From the NCBI RefSeq assembly GCF_016808095.1, contig NC_068974.1, positions 3,286,001 to 3,350,000 of the forward strand: a DNA stretch of 64,000 bases. The letters are read 5' to 3'. The stretch comes from Vigna angularis (lineage: Eukaryota > Streptophyta > Magnoliopsida > Fabales > Fabaceae). This document shows, piece by piece, positions 23,801 through 34,394 of this stretch (position 1 is the first letter of the stretch; each line of letters opens with the position of its first letter). Below the pieces are notes generated by a model. It did not search any database and was not told the DNA's origin. It saw nothing but the letters and a program-made list of their open reading frames with translations. Position numbers and translations under genes: made by a program.

Positions 23801-25032
23801 TAACAATTTGAATTCCTCTATGGTAGGGACGATCTATGCTTATGCAGTATAGAACTAAATTATGATGTGCTTTGCAATTATGATTTAAAAGAACAAGGAT
23901 GCTGGAAAAAATTATCAATGATATCTTTATTTGATGCTCCTGATCCCCTCCCTTTTATTCACTAGGTTTTCTTTGAGTATGGATGTGCAGTGCTTTTATG
24001 GCTTCTCACATAATTTTGCATCTGTTCATATTTATCATCATCTGTGTGCATTAGTGCTTGTCTATTCTGTCTGTCTGGACAATAAGTAATATCCATTTTA
24101 AGGTTGACCCAGCTCTATGTGGGATGAGCCCACTAGATTTTTATATCCTAAAGTTACCTTTCTAGACACAAAAGTTGCGTCCCAAACTGACTGGAATGGT
24201 GTATTCCATTGCTTTATAAACTTTTTATACCTTGTAACACTTCTGTTACTCCTCAACTCTTGCATTCACCCATTCAATATTGCTGCAAATGATTGCTAAT
24301 TGGATTTATTACCATTTGGTTCAGGTGGACAGAGGTGTTACATTGAGTGAGGCTCTACTTAGGCATGACAAATGGCTTGAGAAGAAGGGAATAAAGAATT
24401 CCAACTTTGCTGTGGTTACATGGTCTAACTGGGATTGTAGGGTGATGCTTGAATCTGAGTGCCGATTTAAAAAAATACGGAAGCCTCCTTACTTTAACCG
24501 GTAAATGCTGAAGCATAGAAATGTCGTGTTTACCAGAATTTCATTTCATCTGACTTTTGTTTATCTGCTTGTTAGCTGGATCAACTTAAGGGTTCCTTTC
24601 CGTGAGGTATTTGGTGCTGTGAGGTGCAATCTAAAGGAAGCTGTTGAGATAGCGGGCCTGGTCTGGCAGGGCCGTCAACATTGTGGCCTTGATGATGCCA
24701 AAAATACTGCTCGCCTGTTGGCATTGCTCATGCACCGGGGTTTTAAATTTTCCATTACCAATAACATGATGTGGCAGGGACCTTCTGATACGTCAGTGGG
24801 TTCGAAACAGTCTCCAGAACAACCAATCATTTTCCCCCATTGCCCCTACACAGCAAAGGATGTCACCGCCCTCACGGCTCAGTATAACCCTTGTTGCTAC
24901 TGTGGGGTGAAAAGCAGCAGGGGCATGGTGAGGAAGCCAGGTCCCAAGCAAGGGAGCCTTTTCTTTGGATGTGGAAATTGGACTGCAACTAGAGGTGCTC
25001 GCTGCCATTACTTTGAATGGGCTTCTAACTGA
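14804..25032 (+). CDS. ERI1/ERI2-like DEDDh 3'-5' exoribonuclease with C-terminal GRF zinc finger
   Basis: I join four exons: 14804-14825, 15748-16340, 24325-24500 and 24576-25032. All have GT/AG borders, the frame stays open, and the product is 415 aa. The DEDDh triad region is complete: D144 and E146 in VVIDFEATC, D242 in TWSNWDCRVML, and H299 with D304 in HCGLDDAKNTARLL, spaced as in ERI1. The last 55 residues form a GRF-type zinc finger (CCYCG, then FFGCG, then CHYFEW), the arrangement known in animal ERI2. ERI1-family enzymes trim 3' ends of small RNAs, histone mRNA or rRNA; the substrate here is unknown. The first exon codes only seven residues plus one base, but it splices in frame to give MMALENSEN before the ATG at 15,753, which is the alternative start. 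The 7984-bp second coding intron lies between Exo I and Exo II and is full of transposon debris. Confidence 0.87.
18240..20130 (+). pseudogene. Copia gag-protease-integrase remnant, copy A
   Basis: A Gag-like stretch (about 18,320-18,620, with CNSFWKKAQNIFANDVQLRY) is followed by a protease active-site segment (WIIDSGAFDHISG, about 18,897). Integrase pieces follow: FVTFIDEYFRY near 19,490, IKILRSDNAKEY near 19,613 and PQQYGIVERKNRHL near 19,720. Several stops and frame changes break it. The frame ends in sequence like YQCYSLATTKN, usual after a copia integrase. Confidence 0.8.
21095..22268 (+). pseudogene. Copia integrase/reverse-transcriptase remnant, copy B
   Basis: A second copy of the same integrase region starts near 21,099 (KNQFGQVIKILGGDNAKEF), runs through RMSSSSLNNKVPYSF (about 21,402) and HLQKGYQCYSPNTKKYY (about 21,578), and reaches the start of reverse transcriptase near 22,040-22,250 (LEQNGTWESVPLPSRKKTIG, then LVAKGYTQ). 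A palindromic repeat then interrupts it. It overlaps copy A in content, so the two come from separate element copies. Many stops are present. Confidence 0.8.
22269..22885. repeat. Large palindromic (fold-back) repeat, TRIM- or MITE-like
   Basis: The left end GTTAAGAAGT and the right end ACTTCTTAAC are inverted copies. In the middle (22,530-22,620) the same arms meet head to head around TTAGGCTTAAAAT-like sequence and AATCGGCCTTAAGG, so the block is a palindrome with arms of about 300 bp. ACTCTGATACCATGTTAAG near 22,518 is, on the other strand, a TGGTATCAGAG tRNA-Met primer-binding site. That suggests a miniature LTR retroelement present as two inverted copies. I recall this family as abundant in legumes. 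Confidence 0.75.
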
Positions 25033-26519
25033 GTGCACCTTTTGATCAACTGTGATCAAATCCTAAGTTTTCTTATCTGTTCTATGTAAAAAAGGAAATG
25101 AAAAAAAGAAAATAAAAAAGGGAAAAGAAAGAGAATGTGAGTTATGAAAGTAGTGAGTGGTATTGTCTCTAGTGGAAGCATGTATTCCTGACTTAGCGGT
25201 AAGGTTTCTGCTTCTTGATGAAGTGTAGAGAAAAATTAGATGCTCAATTGCTATTACTCTTGACTGCTAAACATAAAAGTAGTCTTTGTGTCTGTCTTGA
25301 CTTAAGAGAGAGGGAGCTTCAACCTGTAAAGTTGACCTGTTGACTGGAGAATCATTGGGGAATGTGAGGAATGGTAGTGGTTAGGATTGATGCTTAGGCA
25401 TGGTAAGTTATCATTAAATAATCCGTCAATAGGACTGGTTGTTTCCTTGCTCGGAATGGGAATTGCTATAGTTTCCTGTGCTCCCCTTTGCTGCATGTCA
25501 GTAGTCATTATTACATTTTAACTCTCACCTTTGATGCACTGGCACCCACTTATGTTAGGGAAGCCTGTAGTGTGTTGGGGGGAAGGGTTTATCTTAAAAA
25601 TGCTTATAATTGGTTGCCACCAAAGGGATAACAAAAGAGAGCAATTGAAGTTAATCATTTAGCAGAGTTTGTTGTTTCCTCTCTTGTTCGTTGATTTTTC
25701 CTTATGTGTTATATCTATCTATTGTTAACTTAAAAAAGAGATTAGGGATATATGGCCAAGTATTACTATGCAAAAAAATAAAATATATAATTTAGGCTCT
25801 AATGAACTTCAAAGCTTAATGTAGTTTTAAACATGGCAACGCTCCTACAATCTCAATAAATTCTTTCAACACCAACTAAGAATTTTCTTTACCTTCTCAA
25901 TTGCCTTATCTAGATCTAATTTTAGAGTAAAATTTTTACATTCTGGAATATAGAAAGAAACTAATGGACTGTGGATTGTAGCCCTCTTGAACACTTTGTT
26001 TGTTAGGAGACTGGCTGTTTGAGGAATGGTTTGATATGATGATTGTGTGTGGTTTATCTTCTGTGGCAATATTTACATGCTTACTTTTTTTAATAATTAT
26101 TATTGTATTTTTATAAATAGTAATTTTACATCCATAATAGTTTTTAATAAATAATTACTTAATTTTCTCTATTTGTCTTTTTTCAATTCAAAATATGCTT
26201 AGGTTTAAAAAGTTATGCTTGAGAACAATTTTGACATTATATTAGAAGATAAACTACCATGGTTTATTAATTCAATTAAACCAGTTACATAAAGTAATAA
26301 ATATTTTATTCATTTTTATTTTTTCATTAAACTAAATAATTTACTTTTCACATATTTTCTCTCTGAATTAGTTCAAATTAATTATTATTTCCACACTCCA
26401 GCCAAACAGTGTAAAAGATAAAGGTAAACTAAGTATCTACGAGACTCTGAAGCATGGTAATTATGGGTACAAAAAATTACACTTTCAAAGAAAATTTTGA
26501 TAGGTACCTAAATATAACT

Positions 26520-26541
26520 TTATATATATATATATATAAAT

Positions 26542-26636
<95 letters not shown>

Positions 26637-26637
26637 A
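26520..26637. repeat. Imperfect (TA)n microsatellite with regular AAA interruptions
   Basis: TATATA runs are broken at intervals by TAAATA, giving a higher-order pattern rather than a plain dinucleotide run. Confidence 0.9.
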
Positions 26638-28901
26638 ACAATATAATTAATTGTAAATATCATTAAATTTTAGTTAAAACATAGTATAGTAACTAGTGAA
26701 AACAGATCGCATGCGTATTATTATTCTTTTATAATAATAATAATAAAATTATTATTATTATTACTATAATTATAAAGATAAATATAAAAAAGTTTTACAA
26801 TTTTATTATATATATTTTTTATTTATTTTGTAGATAATTGTGGTATTATAAATAGTTATTTTAGTTTAAAAATAGTTAAATTTAAAAAATTAGTCAAATA
26901 GTAAAGGATCAAATTTAAAAAATAATTATTTAGGGGATAAATCGTTAAAGTAATATTTTTAGTTTAAAAATGTTATTCAAAATATAAAATTGAAAAAAAA
27001 ATATATCAGAAAGAGAATAAAAGAGAGAGAATCTTTGATGTAATAAGATAGTTGGTGATGAGATAATTGGAGATAATAAAAATATGGGTATATGTAGATA
27101 AAATTCACATAACTTAATAATCATATATATTCATTATTTGTAAATAGAAAATATTTCAATATCTTTTTATAAACAGATTATTTATTATTGGTAAAAAGTT
27201 AAAATTAAAATTACTTTTTATTTCATTAAATTAAATTAAATTAAAATTTAAAATAAATTATAATTTTATTAGATTAAATTTAATTAAAATTAAATTTTAA
27301 TTTAATATTTATATTGTATTTTGTAATTTTTTATAATTTTATTTATTTTTTATTTTAAAATTTAATAAAATATGTTTTTTAAATATTCATGAATATTTAT
27401 AATATTTTTAAATTTTTAAATATTTACGAGTACTTTTTAAATAGGTATACGAGAATAATAAATATATTTTTTATGGTGAGTTAGGTGAGGGATGAACAGT
27501 ATCTAACTTAATGTTATATTTGCAACTCAAAATTATAAATTAACATGATTAAAATATATCTCAATAAAAAGCGAAAATATGTATATTTTAAAAAGTATAT
27601 ATACCAGAAGATCTATAATTATTTTGAATTAATAATTATTTTCTTCATGCTTTTTAGACGATTTTTTTAAAATCTGATTAGATAATGACTAATAAACTTT
27701 AAAAGCTTTAGTCTCTTCGGGTGTACGGATCTCATTTATCCCTACTAATTTTTCATATTTTGTTTTTATCCTTTTCATAATAATAATTATTAGCTTTTGA
27801 GAATATGTGCGATTTTTATAATAATTATTAGTGTTTGAGAATATTTGAGATTTTTATATGTAAAAAACTAACTCTTTATAGATCTTTTAGGATTATATCT
27901 ATTTCTTTCAGTAGAATAAATAAATAAATTTGTTCTACTTTTTTTAATCTATTGAAATGTGGAAATTACAATACTATATATGATTCATCATCCTTTATGC
28001 TTCAATCTATCTTCTAAAAAATTAAAATTAGTCAAAATCTTTTCTTTTGTAAATACGTGTTTACATATTTGAGTTTGAATTCGTTAACTTAATATCCAAT
28101 GGAATTATTGTTCAATAGTAATTGGATTTGCTTACTGATATGTCTGCTTACACTATTGAAGAAATGTTGATTTTTTTACTAAGATAACTTAAGATAATGA
28201 GACAATTATATTAACATATTTTCAGTTTTCGAAGTATTTGCTTAGCCATTTTGAAAGACAATTAATTTTTTTTTTTGATTATTTCTTAACAAATATTTTG
28301 GAGTAATATAACTTACTATAAACGCATTCCGAATAAATTATCTGAGTATGAATATTACTCTAAATAGAGGATTTATAATAATAGAGTTTGAACGAGAAAG
28401 ATGAAAATAAAATTAAAGGCACCAGTCGTGTGACTTTGTAATATTATTACGGTGTATTATTGGTGAGAAAAACTAATACATTACACTCTGTTATGCCAGC
28501 TGAACTTAGAAACAAAAAAGGAGTTACAAGGCAGTTATGGACAGTTATTTAGGGTATCAAATCAATGTAACTTTCGAAAATTACAAATAAAAGAAAAATA
28601 GAAAAACTAGATAAAGCCATCACAGTACAATTAAAACAAACAACATACATATAGCACTAATATCCTGAAACTCAAGGTCAGGTATCTGAGCCAATGAAAT
28701 TCGTTATATTGAGTTTGCTTATGAGCAACTAAATAAATGGTTTGGTGAGAACATGGCCATTGATAAGATTGAGAATGTGAAACAGATTTGATTGGAAAAC
28801 ACTTATTCGTGAACAGAAAAGACATCTATTGTTATAAGATTGAAACTACCACCTCCTTCTGTCTCTTTCTAGTAAAAAATTCTTTAGTTTTCAAATCAAA
28901 A

Positions 28902-28979
28902 TGTTTCAGAATTTGAATGTAGTCTCGTATAGAGGAAAAGTGTTTCAGAATTTGAATGTAGTCTCGTATAGAGGAAAAG
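28902..28979. repeat. 39-bp perfect tandem duplication
   Basis: The unit from TGTTTCAGAATTTG to AGAGGAAAAG occurs twice head to tail with no difference, so it is probably a recent slippage or repair event. Confidence 0.9.
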
Positions 28980-29274
28980 TGTGTTCCAACTTCATACTTT
29001 CAAACCGAGATTAAATCTACATCTCTTCAAGACCGACGGGTGGTGTGTTTACAAAAAACACTTCAACAATCAAATTAATCAAGTGTATTAGATAATTGTA
29101 AATATTGTAATAATGAGTATATGTGTCATTACCTTGTGAATAATACTATTTATCGTAGACTTATGGGTCTTTACTTGAGTTGAACTTGCGAATAATTACC
29201 TTAATCAATTTTGATTGGCAACTTGTGTCATCCTTCTTAACCTTAAGTCATATTTTCAATTAACCAAAATTATC

Positions 29275-29715
29275 TGAACCATCTTAGGTTAATAGCATAT
29301 AGGCCATCATAGGCTAGTGTTCAGACCAACATAGACCAAGACGTATCAGGCCAACATAGGTCCATATGTATCAGGTCAACATATGTCGAGAAGTATCAAA
29401 CCAACATAGGTTGATATGTATCAAGTTAACATAGGTCGTGATGTATCAAGAAAACATAGTTCGAGATGGATCAAGCCAACATAGACTAAGATGTACCAGG
29501 CCACTTTAGGCTGTGATGGATCATGCCAAGATAGGTCAAAATGTACCACGAGACTATAAGTTGAGATGTATATCAAGCCAACATAGACCGAGATATATCA
29601 TGCAACATAGGTTGGGATGTATCAAAGTAACATACGTCAAGATGTATCAAACTAAATAGGTTGAGATGTATCATACCAACATAGACTGAGATGTTTCCAT
29701 ATGTATAGGTCGAGA
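29275..29715. repeat. 25-bp minisatellite, about 15 or more copies
   Basis: GTATCA or its variants start at 29,343, 29,368, 29,393, 29,418, 29,443, 29,468, 29,493, 29,518, 29,543 and 29,568, an exact 25-bp step for ten units. Less regular copies continue to about 29,715, and degraded ones begin near 29,275. The rough consensus is GATGTATCAAGCCAACATAGG plus about four variable bases. The period is not a multiple of three and no long frame exists, so it is noncoding. Confidence 0.92.
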
Positions 29716-29961
29716 TGGTTTTGGATTCATATAGTACACTAGCCTCCCATACTTGATATGATCCAATTGAGAGTCTTGAAATATCGAGAGGATCTAGGCA
29801 ACAATGGATCAATATGATGCAGAGTAATGCAAAAACAATTTCATATTCTTTGGTTATCTCGTCCCATAATTATAATCTCCATATGTTTGATCTTGGGGTG
29901 AAAACATGGTTATGAGTGATAATATAGAGGACCAAGAATTCATGTGGATGTAATGAGGGAT

Positions 29962-30284
29962 TGTAACGTCCCGGCAACTCACCCATCCCATAATTGCTCC
30001 AGGCTAAGCACGCTTAACCATGGAGTTCTTATGAGTTAGGCTACCGAAAAGCAAATGCATTTTGGTGATATGAGTAGTCAAATCAATTCCTTTAAGATAT
30101 CCTTCAACTGTATAGTCCCATACATACATAGTCTCCAGATCCCTCTCATTCCGGTGTATGTTCGATTCATCCATGTGTCCCTTCCATTGAAAGCCTGCCA
30201 GGAGCCACTCCTTGTCTGTGTCCCCTGTACCATGCCTCTTGCACCGGCGTCACTCCCCGCCCTCGTCAGTGCCCGGGTGTTACA
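29962..30284 (-). mobile_element. Cassandra TRIM solo LTR with 5S rRNA-like promoter
   Basis: On the minus strand the 323-bp block begins TGTAACACCCGGGC and ends GGGACGTTACA, a TGTAAC/GTTACA inverted terminus. The flanks GGGAT (29,957-29,961) and GGGAT (30,285-30,289) are a perfect 5-bp target-site duplication, so this is a solo LTR. Near its 3' end, GGTTAAGCGTGCTTAGCC (complement of 30,002-30,019) and GGATGGGTGAGTTGCCGG (complement of 29,971-29,988) match the A-box and C-box region of plant 5S rRNA. That is the hallmark of Cassandra elements. No internal region or second LTR adjoins it. Confidence 0.93.
29971..30030 (-). promoter_or_regulatory. 5S rRNA-derived internal RNA polymerase III promoter in the Cassandra LTR
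   Basis: The A-box-like and C-box-like blocks are in the same order and about the same spacing as in 5S rRNA. The A-box part is nearly intact. The C-box has changes in its second half (GAGTTGCC where 5S usually has GACCTCCT), so activity is uncertain. Confidence 0.75.
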
Positions 30285-30446
30285 GGGATCAACACGAAAA
30301 TGGTAGACAATAGTGGTGTGACCATAATTGAGGAAAATTTGACATTGGAAATTAGCAAAGTTACAACCACAACCCCGACTAATAAAATTGTCGAGCACTA
30401 CCACTATCTGAGAAGGAGGTAGAACTATTGTCGTAAGGGGTGGAAA

Positions 30447-31161
30447 TGTAAGACCTAGGAAAAATAAAGGTTTTAGGAATAAATTTTTAAGACTTGAGTA
30501 TGTTTTCTTTTAAGAGTTTATATGTTTAATAAGGTGTTGTGTGTGAATATCTTTGTTAAAACATAATTATGTTAATTCTTTGATGTTATTTTAATTAAGT
30601 ATAAAACATGATTGGTATGTTGTTGATTTGGTGATGTGTGTGTTTGATAGTATCAATGTGATGGGTTGACTTGTTGATAAAAGGGTGGTCTAGGATTAAA
30701 TGGTTGTGCGTTCAATTCTAAGTAGGAAGAGAGTTAGGGGAAACCTTTAGTTATTTTATTTTTGTTTAGGGATAAAATGGTCTTTTACTTTATTTAATTG
30801 GTGTAGAAATTCAAAAATGGGGTGTAGGAAATAAAAGGGGTGTGAATTAAATAAAATAAAGAAAAATGGGATAATGAATGTGAGATAAAAGGAGAATAGA
30901 GATTTAGATAGATTTGATTTTTAAAATATATTATTATTAGTGGTAAGATATTAGAGATAGAGTTGGGTTCATTTATAAATATTAAGATATAAAGAGATGG
31001 ATGGATTGTGTGTTTGAGAAACCCTAGAAACTCTAAATTTAAGATAGAAGCAAAGGAGAAAGAGACGTTTAGGAGAGAAGAGAAAGAGCAACAAAAACCC
31101 TTAGAGCAAAGGGAAGATTTCTGGTGTTTTGGGTTGTAGATAAAGCCTTAATATTGACCAA
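30447..31161 (+). repeat. Possible left part of an older long LTR
   Basis: The block starts TGTAAGACCTAGG, the style of start seen in some legume Ty3-gypsy LTRs, and has a TATA-like TTTATAAATATTAAG near 30,973. A purine-rich leader-like stretch (31,040-31,110) follows. The hAT-like and CACTA-like elements to the right interrupt it. The right end and any partner LTR were not found. Confidence 0.35.
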
Positions 31162-31169
31162 GACATGAG

Positions 31170-32026
31170 TAGGGCTGGGCATAATTCACCAAACTATATT
31201 GAAACTACAATTAACTGAATTATATTATACTTAAAAAAACTAAACTTATTTTAACTAAAACTAATTAAACTATTTTACAGTTCAGTTAAAATAAACTGAA
31301 CTCTACATAATTTAAGTGTAGTTAACTGTGAACCACAGTTTCTCCCTAACTGAGAATTTCACCCCCAAATTGAAAACCCTTGAAGCTAGGGTTCGAAAGG
31401 ATTAGGGCTGCTGTGTGCTTCTTCATGTGGCAGTCGTTTTTTTCTCTGTGTGGGATCTTCTTCCAACTCTCCAATCACCATGCCAATCTTCTCTGCTGCT
31501 GGACCGTGAAGGTCTTCTTCAAGGTGCTGGACGTCTTCTTCTTGTTGCTGGACCGTGAAGGTCCTTGGACAGCCATCCATGCATCCACTTCTTCCAGCTG
31601 CAATTTACGTGAAGTTTCTTCTCCTCCGTGAACATGCTGGCTGGCTTTTCCAATGAAAAATATCACTTTCTTGGGTGGATGGATCCCATAGGACGAGACA
31701 TCACTCCTCTTTGCTCCGTGTTCTTTTCTTCCTTTCGGCATGAGTTCCCATGTGTTTGTCGTTTACAAATTCTTTAATCAACAAAAGTAAGAAAAGGGGG
31801 CCATGTGTCCTTGTGTTATTTTATTTTCCAGACACTTAAGCAAATGAGCACAAAGTGTAATATAAATTAGGTTACTGAACTGCACTGTACTATGAGTGAA
31901 CTAAAAACCAGTGCAGTTCAGTTCACCCGAACTACTTTTAGTACAGTTTAGTTTAGGAGAACTGTTTTATAGTTAACTGCAAATTTTTATAGTATAGTAC
32001 AGTGCAGTATACTTTGCCCACCCCTA
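31170..32026. mobile_element. Non-autonomous hAT-like DNA transposon (857 bp)
   Basis: The ends are TAGGGCTGGGCA and TGCCCACCCCTA, 12-bp inverted repeats with one mismatch and of hAT type. The 8-bp flanks GACATGAG (31,162-31,169) and GGCATGAG (32,027-32,034) differ at one base, as an aged 8-bp hAT target duplication would. Subterminal AGTTCAGTT-type repeats crowd both ends (31,180-31,340 and 31,880-32,010). The GC-richer core (31,380-31,740) contains a repeated GCTGGACCGTGAAGGTC but no transposase, so the element would need a helper. The core might be a captured host fragment. Confidence 0.87.
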
Positions 32027-32586
32027 GGCATGAGAAAGCTTACCTTTATTTTCCTTTTGTTGTATGTTATATGTTCTTGATTATCTTGATTAATAAACCT
32101 TGTTTTGATGCATGCATACATGATTATGGTTATGATCATTTGTGGTTATGGTTGAGTAAGAGTTTGTGTATGCATGTGAATAGGATTTATGTAATATTTG
32201 TGATTGGTTTTGCCCCATGAATGTATGTATGGTTTTGTTGGGTTATCCCATAATAGGGTTTGTTGCTAAGGGGGAACAAAGTTGTGATGCTTAGGGGTTT
32301 TACTATGCAAATATATGTTATAAAGATGGTATGGTAATCATATGTGGAATATTGAGTTTGCTGGGGTTATAATCTGCATAATGATGAGTTTTAGATGATT
32401 CAAATGATGTAATATATATTAAGATCTGTTCATAAGGGTATGTGAGACTTGAATGCATGCATGATGTGTTGGGTATGTTCCCTCGTGATATAGAGTCAAT
32501 GTGTGTGTGTTTTGGAACACTTAAATTTTGTCCAAGATGTGTTTTGATTCGATAATAATCGATTATCATTGGTTATAACCGATTAT

Positions 32587-33279
32587 CACTACAAGAAAAA
32601 ATTGAATTATATACCACTGAAATTCGTATATAAGGCCACAAATCCGTATATAACACTTGGTTATATACTACTTATATATGGACAAAAATCCATATATAAA
32701 ACTGTCACAGATAAATTATATACAAATATATCTGTATATAATTTATATACGGATTTTTTTGTATGTAATTACATACGAAAAAATTTATATATAAAATTTA
32801 TATGTAATTACATACGAAAAAATCTATATATAAAATGTGTATGTAATTACATACAAAAAAATCCGTATGTAACTATGATTTAATAAAAAGCACTCAATAA
32901 GTAAGAGTTATTTATATCTAATAAGAATCAAATACAATTGTCAAATTGCGAAAAATAGTACCGAATATGTTAGTTTTTATTAAAATGTATATATACAACA
33001 ATAATAAATACACAAACTATATATATAGAAGAGTGACTTCAAATAACTAACATAATTAAAGTGTATAGTTAAAAGTGTAATATATATTTATACAAAGTTC
33101 CAAAGTTCTTTGATTCTCTTAAGTTTCCTAATCCCTTCCTTGCTGCTTTAAGCCTTACGTTTGTCTTGCTGTCTCAGTCTCTCAGATGCACACCAATCAC
33201 GAAAACTCCTTTCTTCTTTGCTATTTTCTCTTCCCTGTGTTAGCAAAATGGTAAGAGATCATAAAACAATATCAATTTC

Positions 33280-33371
<92 letters not shown>

Positions 33372-34391
33372 GTTGTTCATCACATTATAACAGAATCAAG
33401 CATCAAACGAAAACACAATAGAGTCCATGACCTATTACATAACAGAAGTGCCACATCCTAAATAACCCCTGAACTAAGAGTTATGTAAGTAGCCAAAGTT
33501 GTTACTATTCTGTTAATTATTTTCTAAGCATGCCATTTCAAAGAAATAAATTCTGGACACGTATGTATAAGAAAAACACATATATAATTATCTGGTATAT
33601 ATAATTTTTTTGGAAATAGAAAAAGGTTATACTTCAAAACAAACAATGACAAAGAATGGGGTTATGGACTTTATATAGTTGGAGACCAAAGTCATTGATA
33701 AATTAAAACATTACTGTAAAAGTAATTGAATAAAATTATTATTCTTTACTAAACGTACTATTCGAATGGCCCACATGAAAATGGTTTAGAAAGTAGTAAT
33801 TACTACCTAGTATGCAATTCATGTCTTGAATGACTATTAGTATAAATTATTATTTATTTTTTTCTAGTAATGAATTATATCCTGTCACACCATAAGAGAA
33901 AATAAATTTTCAAATTAATTATTTATAAGTCACAATTTTATAATATAGTAATGCGTGATATAATAACAAAAATAGCAAAAATTTATAAAGTAGTTAAAGT
34001 TATTAACATCAGAATTAAATTAGTATTTATCATAGGAGCAAATTGTCATTTTAATATTTTGTCTCTTAGGTTTTCTATTAGGTTTAATTTTTTAATTTTG
34101 TTTTATTATTTATTGTAAAATTTGTGTATAACATCTGTATATAAAGAAGAATCCACTTATATACAGATTTTATATACGGATTTATCTTTGGCAAAACTCT
34201 CGATAAAAAACATCACCATTACATACAAATGTTACATACGGAAAATCCGTATATAAATTATTTTTTCATTATATAGGAAAAATCCGTATCTAACTTATCC
34301 GTATATAAAATCTGTATGTAATGAGAATTTTATGTACGGATCAAAATTCGTATATAATAATCTGTATGTAAATGATATTTTTCTTATACTG
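32587..34391. mobile_element. Non-autonomous CACTA (En/Spm)-like transposon (1805 bp)
   Basis: The left end CACTACAAGAAAAA is the classic CACTA terminus. The right end, read on the other strand, is CAGTATAAGAAAAATATC, with two early mismatches. A 3-bp TAT flanks each side (32,584-32,586 and 34,392-34,394), as expected. Many subterminal copies of TATACGGAT and its complement ATCCGTATA lie at 32,610-32,880 and 34,130-34,380, the arrangement used for transposase binding. The core has a long TA tract and no transposase frame. Confidence 0.85.
33283..33369. repeat. (TA)n microsatellite inside the CACTA-like element
   Basis: An uninterrupted TA run of about 87 bp. It creates a false open frame of alternating Tyr and Ile. 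Confidence 0.97.
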
Positions 34392-34394
34392 TAT

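Larger units (their letters stand above)
16341..24324 (+). other. 7984-bp intron of the exonuclease gene
   Basis: The donor is CAG|GTGTGT after codon 205 and the acceptor is TTGGTTCAG|GTGGAC. The reading continues in phase 0 from LTGIQQIQ into VDRGVTLSEALL, matching continuous ERI1-family sequence. The intron has about 1.3 kb of unique-looking DNA, then transposon-derived DNA from 17,629 to about 23,230, then about 1.1 kb of unique-looking DNA. Confidence 0.85.
25033..29270. other. 3' UTR of the exonuclease gene, then AT-rich intergenic DNA
   Basis: The first few hundred bases after the stop are probably 3' UTR. From 25,700 on the sequence is very AT-rich, with no open frame or domain. It holds an imperfect TA tract (26,520-26,637), an ATT/AAT triplet tract (26,718-26,765) and a perfect 39-bp tandem duplication at 28,902-28,979 (unit starting TGTTTCAGAATTTG). 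Confidence 0.6.

Noticed and set aside
29275..29715. CRISPR-like look of regularly spaced repeats
   Set aside because: The 25-bp units are directly adjacent without unique spacers, and the DNA is plant nuclear.
31386..31741. Frames of 60-90 aa on both strands in the hAT-like core
   Set aside because: Short, overlapping, no transposase or other domain; kept only as a possible captured fragment.
33161..33370. Open frame ending in repeated Tyr-Ile
   Set aside because: Translation of a TA microsatellite.
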